Source: Streptomyces sp. NBC_00358 (lineage in GTDB: Bacteria; Actinomycetota; Actinomycetes; Streptomycetales; Streptomycetaceae). From it: DNA of 64,000 nucleotides. Location: assembly GCF_036099295.1 (NCBI RefSeq), contig NZ_CP107976.1, positions 8,990,001-9,054,000 of the forward strand, written 5' to 3'. A program made the position numbers and the translations under genes. Below are positions 24,653 to 31,677 of the stretch, piece by piece (position 1 is the first letter of the stretch; each line of letters starts with the position of its first letter). The notes beneath the pieces were generated by a model. That model was not told where the DNA came from. It did no database searches and saw only the letters and a program-made list of their open reading frames with translations.

Positions 24653-26803
24653 TCAGGAGCCTAGCCTGCCGCGTGTCCCTCCGAAACGGGTACGACCTGT
24701 TCTGCCGCGCTTTCGCGGCCATCCCCAACTCAGCTCCGGGCGCAGCCGGTTCGCCAGGTCCACCAGTGCGACGTACTCGCGCTCGGTCAGCGCGTGCGGG
24801 CCGAGGGCGCGGACCGCGTCGGACAGCTTCAGCCGGTCGTGGGTGTGCAGGAACTCCGCGTACTGGATCTCGGCACGCAGCGCGGCGGTCGCCGCCTCGT
24901 CCACGTCGAGGCCGGGCAGGGCCGCTCTCGCACGGGAGACGTCGTCCTCGGTCGGCGCCGGGTGGCCGGGCTCGGAGAGGACCATGACAAGCAGGCGCAC
25001 GGCCGCCACGCGCGCCTCGCGTTCGTAGCGGAACTCCTTGGCCAGTTGTTCGGCGACGTCCACCGCCTTCGCGCGTTCGCCGGCCAGCAGCAGGACGCGG
25101 GCCAGGCCGAAACCGGCCGCGCCGAGCGCGGGGGTGGTGTCGAAGACCGTTCCGTACTGGGACCGCGCGACCACGCGGTCCCCGCGCATTTCGGCGCACA
25201 GGCCGAGGGCGAGTTGCGGTATCAGCTCACCAGGAAGGGCCCCGCGTACCTCGGTGAGCACGACGGCTGCGCGCTCCGGACGCCCTTCGGCCAGTGCGAT
25301 CAGGCCGCGGTACCAGTCGGGCAGCCAGTGCCGTTCGGGCAGGCCGGCCGCCGCGAGCCGTCGTGCCGCCGACACGGCGTCCCTTCTGCGCAGGGCGAGC
25401 CGGCTCTCGGCCAGCGCGCCGCCGGACGAGCCCGTGACGCCCGGGTCGTCGGGATCGGACAGGGGCGCCGGAAGGGCGGCCGCGACGTCGCCGGGGTCCG
25501 GCGTGGAGAACGGCGCGGTCAGCTTCAGCGGCCCGTTCTCCTGTGCCTGCGCCTCGACCCAGTGGGCAAGGGGCCGGGCCGCGCCGAGCCCGCCGTGCAG
25601 CGGTTCGGGCACCGAGCCGAACAGGGCCGAGGGACGGGCCACCTGGCGACGCGTCGGCGGGGCCGCCACGACCTGCCGGATGACTCCGCTGAGCTGCTCC
25701 GCGAACTGCCGGGCCGACACGAATCGGCACCACGGCCGCTCGGGGTCCGTGGCACGGTCCAGCAGCAGATGGAGCGAGTCGACGCCCGGTGCGGAACGGT
25801 CCGTCCAACGGGCTCGGCACACCTCACGCAGGGTCATGCCCAGTCCGTAGAGGTCGAAGCCGGGGGTGGGGTGCAGATGCTCCGGATCGGTCTTCGGGGG
25901 CGCGTACGCCTTCGTGTACGCCACGACCGGCCCGGTGTCCGTCGTGTGGCTGCGCACCGCGCCGAAGTCGATGAGCCGCACCCGGTCGAGCGCGCCCGCC
26001 GGGCCCTCTTCCCGGAAGCGGATGATGTTCAGAGGCTTGACGTCGCAGTGCAGCAGACCCCGGGCATGCAGATAGTCGAGCGCCTGGAGGACGCGGACGC
26101 CGTGCGCGAGGAGGGTTTCGAGACGATCGTCGTCGCGGGCCGAGAGCGGCTCGCCCGGCACGTATTCGAGGACGAGGTGGGGCCCTTCGGGCTCGTAGCC
26201 GAGGATGCGGACGATGCTCTCGTGCCGGAGCTCGACCAGGACGTCCCGTTCGTGCAGGGCGGTCCTGGCGACGGACTTGTGCAGGGCCTTGAGGACGACG
26301 TCGGTCGCGAGATTGCGGTCGTGGGCCAGGTAGGCGGCGCCGAACGCCCCCGAGCCGAGGACGCGCACGACGTCGTAGCGATCGGCGATGGTGAGACCGT
26401 CGGGCTGGGCGAAGTCGAAACGGGTGCCGCAGTGCGGGCAGAAGCCGGCGGTCCGGCCCGGATCGGTGTCGTGGCCGCGGCCGACCGGCTGCCTGCAAGA
26501 GGGGTTGGGACAGAAGCGGTGCGCCTCGGCGACCGGGTCCGACGAGCCCAGCGGAGTGTCCGGGGCCCGCGGGGCCTGATCGGCGTCGACCAGGCCGAGG
26601 CCGTACCAGGGGTCCGGGCGTACCTGCGCCACGCCGATGCTCGCGCCGCCCCGCGCCGGCCGTTCGGCTTCCGGGGCGCGGGGCACCGACACCGTGGCGT
26701 CCCGCGGAAGCGGCTGCCGGTCGCACACGTCGCAGAAGCCCTGTTCGTCGATCGTGCCGCGCCCGCAGTCGGAGCGGTTGCACATCGGACGGTTCGTGCC
26801 CAT
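24653..26803 (-). CDS. PknG-like serine/threonine protein kinase with zinc ribbons and repeat C-terminus
   Basis: 716 residues. The N-terminus holds Cys pairs at 8/13/24/27 and 98/103/122/125, forming two small zinc modules as in the rubredoxin-like head of PknG. The kinase domain has a glycine loop GSGAFGAAY (from 150), K172, catalytic D254 in HCDVKPLN and D279 in DFG. The C-terminal 300 residues are helical and repeat-like, as in PknG TPRs. No transmembrane segment. GAGAGGTGAGG lies before the ATG, in the end of the trypsin gene. Confidence 0.92.
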   Translation of the reverse strand: MGTNRPMCNRSDCGRGTIDEQGFCDVCDRQPLPRDATVSVPRAPEAERPARGGASIGVAQVRPDPWYGLGLVDADQAPRAPDTPLGSSDPVAEAHRFCPNPSCRQPVGRGHDTDPGRTAGFCPHCGTRFDFAQPDGLTIADRYDVVRVLGSGAFGAAYLAHDRNLATDVVLKALHKSVARTALHERDVLVELRHESIVRILGYEPEGPHLVLEYVPGEPLSARDDDRLETLLAHGVRVLQALDYLHARGLLHCDVKPLNIIRFREEGPAGALDRVRLIDFGAVRSHTTDTGPVVAYTKAYAPPKTDPEHLHPTPGFDLYGLGMTLREVCRARWTDRSAPGVDSLHLLLDRATDPERPWCRFVSARQFAEQLSGVIRQVVAAPPTRRQVARPSALFGSVPEPLHGGLGAARPLAHWVEAQAQENGPLKLTAPFSTPDPGDVAAALPAPLSDPDDPGVTGSSGGALAESRLALRRRDAVSAARRLAAAGLPERHWLPDWYRGLIALAEGRPERAAVVLTEVRGALPGELIPQLALGLCAEMRGDRVVARSQYGTVFDTTPALGAAGFGLARVLLLAGERAKAVDVAEQLAKEFRYEREARVAAVRLLVMVLSEPGHPAPTEDDVSRARAALPGLDVDEAATAALRAEIQYAEFLHTHDRLKLSDAVRALGPHALTEREYVALVDLANRLRPELSWGWPRKRGRTGRTRFGGTRGRLGS

Positions 26804-26811
26804 CGGTCACC

Positions 26812-28512
26812 TCACCTCTCCTCGAACCGTCGGTTGACCTCGTCGATGTAGCGCTTGACCCGGGTACGGGCGATGTGGAGGTCGATCGGCTCGATCCGCA
26901 GCGCGCGGACGGCGGGGCCGTATCGCTCGGCGAGCTGCCGGTCCTCGGCGCCGAAGTGACGGGCGGCCCGGACCCGGTGCAGTTCCAGCGCGGCGGTGAG
27001 GTCCTCGTGAGCTGTGATCATCCGGCGCAGATCATGGTCGAAGAGGACCAGGGCCGCGCGGGCCTCGTCGGCCCGGTCGTGGATCGCGGTGAGCTCGTGG
27101 CCGGGTTCCGTTGCCCGGGCGACGGCCAGCCGGACCCGTAGCCGGGGCGCGGCGCGGGGCGGTAGCCGGGGCGCGGCGAAGAACCGTACGCCCCACTCCT
27201 GTTGCAACGCGGACGAGGTGTCCTCCTGTGCCGTGAGGCGGCCCACGACCGTGTCGACCTCGGCTGCGGTCACGACCCGGACGGCGTCGCCGCGCAGCGG
27301 TTCGGGGTCGAGGGAGACGTCGTAGGCGAGGCCTGCCGGTGGCACGCCCTCGAAGCCGAGGACGAGGCGGACGCCGCGCGACCGGGCGCGGGCGGCCAAC
27401 TGCCCCAGCAGTTCCCGCAAGAGGGCCTCCGGGTCCTGGGCCCGGTCGACGCCGCCCACCACCAGACAGGCGGCCGGCTCGCGGCGCAGGAGCTGTCGGC
27501 GTACGTCCTGGGGGTCCCCGCCGGACAGCCCGAAACGGTCCGTGAGGTAGCCGCTGACGTCGGCGACCGACTTGCCGTGCGCGTCGTAGGCGGCGTCGAA
27601 GGTACCGAGCCCGAGGACGGTGTCCCCGGGGGCACCGGTGAGTTCGGCGTCGCTGACGCCGGCCCGGGCCGCCGGATCGGCCGTTCGCACCAGACGGACG
27701 AGCCAGGAGTCGCCCACGGCGGTCGTACCGCCGGTGCCGACGACGACGGTGCCGGACCAGTCGCTGTCGAGCAGCCGGGTGAGCTCCTGCGTGAGCGCGA
27801 GGCGGAGCGGGTCGCCCAGCACGTTGCCGGGCAACTCGCCGTGCAATGGGCCCAGTTCGTTGTTGCGGCTACCACCGGTGAACTCCTCGATCCCGGGCAG
27901 ATACGTCAGTATCGTCTCGGTCGGCAGCATCCAGGCCGCCTTCGCGTCGCCGTTGACGTAGTCGGCCACCACGATGCCGATGACGTGACCGTCGAACTCG
28001 CCGCCCACCGCCATCGCCCCGGCACCCGAGTAGCCCGGCTCGATCCACGGGTCGCCCTCGCGCAACCGCTTCAGAAGGCCCCACTCGCCGCGGCGGTGCC
28101 CCGATCCCGCCAGCCGCGCGTCCGCCCCCATGCCGAACGGCTCGTCGTGGGGAAAGCCGTAGACCTGGACCGTGCCGCCGGAGATGGGAGCCTTCCACAG
28201 CCTGGTCCGGGTGCCGCAGTCGGTCGGTTCGTCGAGTTCGAGCAGTGCCACGTCGCCGCGCTGGGTGCTGTGGTCGTGCACCCACGTGCTCATGGCGACG
28301 TGCGCGGTGCGGGTCCACTCCGGGCGGCACGCCACACTGGTGATCCGCACCTGAGACGTGGTGCCCCCGGGCGCGGCTCCGGCGAACCGGACCACGTGCG
28401 CGCAGGTGAGGACATGCCGGTCGTCGAGCAGTACTCCGGCGCCACAGGGCGAACCATGCTCGTCGTCCACCCTCACGCGCCACGGACGGTCACTGTGGTG
28501 ATGCAGCGCCAT
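26812..28512 (-). CDS. Trypsin-like protease fused to a degenerate STAND-like NTPase region
   Basis: 566 residues. The serine protease domain keeps H39 (TCAHVV), D87 (GDVALLEL) and S162 (PGYSGAGA). Residues 250-410 look like a STAND NTPase core: GTGGTTAVGDSW at 259-270 stands where a P-loop is expected but lacks the GKS/T, and ACLVVGGVDRA near 349 is Walker B-like. The last 110 residues are charged helices. No signal peptide, so it should act in the cytoplasm. First gene of the operon; the ATG lacks a ribosome site and follows a TACC-type -10, so it may be leaderless. Confidence 0.85.
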   Translation of the reverse strand: MALHHHSDRPWRVRVDDEHGSPCGAGVLLDDRHVLTCAHVVRFAGAAPGGTTSQVRITSVACRPEWTRTAHVAMSTWVHDHSTQRGDVALLELDEPTDCGTRTRLWKAPISGGTVQVYGFPHDEPFGMGADARLAGSGHRRGEWGLLKRLREGDPWIEPGYSGAGAMAVGGEFDGHVIGIVVADYVNGDAKAAWMLPTETILTYLPGIEEFTGGSRNNELGPLHGELPGNVLGDPLRLALTQELTRLLDSDWSGTVVVGTGGTTAVGDSWLVRLVRTADPAARAGVSDAELTGAPGDTVLGLGTFDAAYDAHGKSVADVSGYLTDRFGLSGGDPQDVRRQLLRREPAACLVVGGVDRAQDPEALLRELLGQLAARARSRGVRLVLGFEGVPPAGLAYDVSLDPEPLRGDAVRVVTAAEVDTVVGRLTAQEDTSSALQQEWGVRFFAAPRLPPRAAPRLRVRLAVARATEPGHELTAIHDRADEARAALVLFDHDLRRMITAHEDLTAALELHRVRAARHFGAEDRQLAERYGPAVRALRIEPIDLHIARTRVKRYIDEVNRRFEER

Positions 28513-28540
28513 ACGCCCAAGGTATGGCAACGAGCGCCGC

Positions 28541-28696
28541 GTGGAACCCGGTTGGCGAGTCCGGTTCGATCTCGGCCGTCACATCCGCACAGTGTTGGGG
28601 GCGGCGGACGCGTTCACCCGGTATCTCACCGATCTGCGGGCGGAGTTGAAGCGCCGACGCAAACCGATGACCGTTCTCGACGGGCACGGGCGGTGA
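28541..28696 (+). CDS. Possible small protein or gene remnant, 51 residues
   Basis: A GTG-started frame reading RVRFDLGRHIRTVLGAAD and TDLRAELKRRRKPMTVLDG before a stop at 28694. It has protein-like amphipathic character but no ribosome site, and its 5' part is antisense to the trypsin leader. It may be the 3' end of a lost gene. Confidence 0.25.
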   Translation: MEPGWRVRFDLGRHIRTVLGAADAFTRYLTDLRAELKRRRKPMTVLDGHGR

Positions 28697-28751
28697 ATCG
28701 GTTCCTGCCGGACTTCATCTGACCGGAGCCGCGTTCACGTGCGCGGTGTCG

Positions 28752-29774
28752 TCACGCGCCGATTATCCGCTCGAAGTAGCCGGGCCCGGTGCGGGGGAGG
28801 ACATGGAGGGCGCTCGTGTAGCGGTCGGTCCGGGTCTGCCAGGCGTGATAGCCGCTCATCCACGCGCCCATGATCTCGACGTACGTCTCCACGGCCGCCG
28901 CCGCTCGACCGCTCAGCTGCAACTGAGCGCACAGTAAGGGGAGTTGGAGGGCGAGTTCCTGAAACCGCTCGACGCGTCGTCGGACTTCCCGGCGGGCGTC
29001 GGCGACGGCCTCGGCGCGCGTGCAGCGCCGGCTGTGTTCGATGACCAGGACGAGGTTGTCCATGTCGCCGCGCGCTTCCTCCTTCTCCAACGAGTAGACG
29101 TCGTTGCACATGAAGGTGACGTCGATGGCCGTCTGCCTCATGATCCGCAACTGCGGGCTGTGGAACGCGGACGCGGGGACGGTGATGCCGGCCGCCCTCT
29201 CGCCGAGGGAGAGTGGCAGGTCGGTACCGGCGATGCCGCGTCGGACCTGGAGGTACGTCTCCATGTCCGCGGGGGTCCCGCGGAGTCGGCCTATCGCCTC
29301 GTGGGCCTGGGACGCGAAGTAGTACTCCCATTCGTGTGCGGTCCGTGTGATCCAGCCCGGATGCGCTCCGTCGGTGCTGCGCGCCCAGACGTCGGCGAAC
29401 GCCCGTGAGCAGGGGTCCGCGTTGGGGCCGGGGAGGGCGCCGTGGACGATGTCGATCAGCTGCTGGCAGACGGCCGCGGCCCGGGCGGGGGCCTGGCCCA
29501 GCGAGCCGTCGAACTGGTCGTCGAAGACGAAGAACAACGCCATCGCGTCCGCGCACAGTTCCAGGGCAGCCCCTCGCGCGTAGGGGAATCCCAGCGCGGC
29601 CAGCCGCGGCATGTCCCAGGAGGTGTACCAGGCCAGCGACGGGCCGTCGCCGACAAGACCCAGGCCGTCGACCCAGTCGAGGTTGCGTCGGCGTGCGCCG
29701 TCGAGGTCGGGGCTGATCCCAGTGGGGGCGGGGAGGTCGAAGTCGATGTCCTGTGGCACGGGTTCCCTTGGCAT
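28752..29774 (-). CDS. Class I terpene synthase
   Basis: 340 residues with all marks of bacterial sesquiterpene synthases. The acidic motif is DDQFD (D85-D89), the NSE triad is NDVYSLEKE (N224, S228, E232), the effector arginine region is RRGIAG, and a C-terminal RY pair is present. It cyclises a linear prenyl diphosphate, most likely farnesyl diphosphate, after metal-triggered ionisation. Codon 280 is TTA (28935-28937). An SDR gene lies directly upstream on the same strand. The product cannot be named. Confidence 0.93.
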   Translation of the reverse strand: MPREPVPQDIDFDLPAPTGISPDLDGARRRNLDWVDGLGLVGDGPSLAWYTSWDMPRLAALGFPYARGAALELCADAMALFFVFDDQFDGSLGQAPARAAAVCQQLIDIVHGALPGPNADPCSRAFADVWARSTDGAHPGWITRTAHEWEYYFASQAHEAIGRLRGTPADMETYLQVRRGIAGTDLPLSLGERAAGITVPASAFHSPQLRIMRQTAIDVTFMCNDVYSLEKEEARGDMDNLVLVIEHSRRCTRAEAVADARREVRRRVERFQELALQLPLLCAQLQLSGRAAAAVETYVEIMGAWMSGYHAWQTRTDRYTSALHVLPRTGPGYFERIIGA

Positions 29775-29888
29775 CGGAGGAGGGTGGGCCTGTTGCGTGA
29801 TCCCTGATTCGGTGTCCGAGAGGCGAGGTCGCGGGACCTGAGGTGAACGGTGGGAGGGAGTGCGCCTTGCGGTGATCGCCGTCCCGCC

Positions 29889-30866
29889 TCAGGCCTGCGC
29901 AGTCGGTGTGGTCAGGTCGAGGGCCAGCGGGGCCGTGTCGCCGGTGCCCAGCCGGCCGAGCGAGAAGGCCATGGACGCACTGACGGTCTCCGGCGTACGG
30001 AAGGACTCGGCATTGCCGACCTGGAGAAAGTGCTCGCTGATCGCTTCCGGAGTCGGGTCCTCCTTGAAAAGGATGCCGTCCGTGGCTCCCAGGAAGATCC
30101 GCCCGATCCGGCGGCCGGCCGCGTGGAGCAGTTCCCCGGTGCAGGGCACGCTCTCGTGGGCCAAGAACGCCACCACGGAAGCGACATGCCGGGCGGGGAA
30201 CAAGGACGTGAGGAGGCCGGTCATCAAGTCGTCGCCCTGGACCGCCTCCAGGGACATCCGGGTGCCGGCGATGGGGACCACCGCGTTGACCTTGATCCCG
30301 TGCCCGGCGCCCTCGGCCGCCAGCGACTTCGTCAGCCCCAGGACGGCGCCCTTGCCCGCGGCGTAGACACTGAGTCCGGTGTCGCCGAACAGCGCGTCCG
30401 AGCAGGTGTTCACGATGCGTCCGTAACCTGCGGCGACCATGTGCGGCCAGGCAGCTCGCAGCATGTTCAACGTCCCGCCCACGTGCGTGTCCAGCACCCG
30501 GCGGCACTCGTCATCGCTGAGGTCCGTGAGCGGACGCAGGATCGAGATCCCCGCGTTGTTGACCACGATGTCCAGCCGACCCCACCGCTGGACGGCGGTG
30601 GCCACGACTGCCTGCGCACCGGCCGTGGTGGAGACGTCGTGAAGGTCCGCGACGGCCTCCCCGCCCATCGCCTGGATCTCCTCGGCCACCGCATGCGCGG
30701 GCGACGCGGACGAACCACGACCGTCGATCCCGGTACCCACGTCATTGACCACTACGTTCGCGCCCCGCGTCGCCAGGAGCATCGCGTACTCCCGGCCCAG
30801 CCCGCGCCCGGCACCGGTGACCACCGCCACGCGACGGTCGAAGGTGAGCGGATCCATTGCGTCCAT
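29889..30866 (-). CDS. Short-chain dehydrogenase/reductase
   Basis: 325 residues. The nucleotide-binding motif is TGAGRGLG, the structural NNAG is at about residue 107, and the active site Ser-Tyr-Lys is in TCSDALFGDTGLSVYAAGKGA. Its extra C-terminal stretch is longer than in minimal SDRs, as in multifunctional-enzyme type 2-like reductases. GGGGAGGG precedes the ATG. It is 114 bp upstream of the terpene synthase gene and could oxidise the terpene alcohol; that is inferred from position. Confidence 0.9.
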   Translation of the reverse strand: MDAMDPLTFDRRVAVVTGAGRGLGREYAMLLATRGANVVVNDVGTGIDGRGSSASPAHAVAEEIQAMGGEAVADLHDVSTTAGAQAVVATAVQRWGRLDIVVNNAGISILRPLTDLSDDECRRVLDTHVGGTLNMLRAAWPHMVAAGYGRIVNTCSDALFGDTGLSVYAAGKGAVLGLTKSLAAEGAGHGIKVNAVVPIAGTRMSLEAVQGDDLMTGLLTSLFPARHVASVVAFLAHESVPCTGELLHAAGRRIGRIFLGATDGILFKEDPTPEAISEHFLQVGNAESFRTPETVSASMAFSLGRLGTGDTAPLALDLTTPTAQA

Positions 30867-31445
30867 CGGCCCTCCCCGAGAAGTGCCCTACCGGGTTCGC
30901 CCGGAGAGGAGCACCACGTCCAAATCGGCCTGCACGTCCGGCATCCGCCCCTCGGCGCGATCCGCCCGGGGACACGTGGGCTCCCGGCCGGAGCGGGCTG
31001 CCCGCGCTCATCGTCGAGGGGCGCCGACCCGCACCACAAGGTCCCGGCGGGGGCGTGGCGACCGTACGGAAGCACACGGCCGCATCACGCCCGCACCCAA
31101 CGCTCCAGCGTGCGTCGGGTGCGCGAGCGCACGTCAATTGACCTCAAGGAGCGGACCGGCGCAGAGACCGCGTCCAACGAGTTCTTCTCCGGTCACACAA
31201 GGACGTTCACCGTCCGTCGGCTCCGCGCGACCGTCGCCGACCGGCCGACCTCAGCGGCGCCGTCATCCGGACCGGCGCCGAGTCCTGCCGCTTGGCCCGT
31301 GCCCAAGCACAGGCTGAGCCCGCCGTCGTCGGCTGCGCCGGGCGGGCCGACGGGTTCTCATTCCACCGGCCCCGGTGCGCCGGCCAGGGCCCGCGGCTCG
31401 ACGCGAGGCCCTGATGGGCTCGAAACCCGGCGCTTGCGCGATTCG
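30867..31445. other. Intergenic region without a supported gene
   Basis: About 580 bp between the SDR and the GH92 promoter. Open frames on both strands show no family or ribosome site. I see nothing functional apart from the promoter that begins at 31446. Confidence 0.5.
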
Positions 31446-31474
31446 TTGACATGCCCCTGCCTTGTAGCTAGCTT
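31446..31474 (+). promoter_or_regulatory. Housekeeping-type promoter of the GH92 gene
   Basis: TTGACA, a 17 bp spacer and TAGCTT form a near-consensus sigma-HrdB promoter. It lies about 200 bp upstream of the mannosidase start, ahead of two palindromic operators. Confidence 0.7.
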
Positions 31475-31566
31475 CACGAAGAGTTCTCGTCTGTGCCCCC
31501 AGGCGCTCGCGGCCCCGGGGTCCCTTCAATACGTCGCATCGCCCGGTACCCCGATCCGGCGATACG

Positions 31567-31578
31567 ACAACGTTGTCA
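31567..31578. promoter_or_regulatory. Palindromic operator 1 upstream of GH92
   Basis: Perfect palindrome GACAACGTTGTC followed by AATCTC. The central CG and AACGTT core are typical of LacI- or ROK-type sugar repressors. An identical site lies 61 bp downstream. Confidence 0.7.
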
Positions 31579-31627
31579 ATCTCGACCGGCCGACAGCAGG
31601 TGAGCAAGTCTCGCGCTCTCGAACGAG

Positions 31628-31639
31628 GACAACGTTGTC
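31628..31639. promoter_or_regulatory. Palindromic operator 2 upstream of GH92
   Basis: Second perfect copy of GACAACGTTGTC, again followed by AATCTC, about 50 bp before the start codon. Centre-to-centre spacing of 61 bp (about six helical turns) would allow DNA looping between repressor dimers. Confidence 0.7.
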
Positions 31640-31677
31640 AATCTCCGCCTCCCGCCCCCGAGTAGAGGAGAAACCCC

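Noticed and set aside
24794..26851. 685-codon plus-strand frame over the kinase
   Set aside because: Antisense shadow of a kinase with all catalytic motifs.
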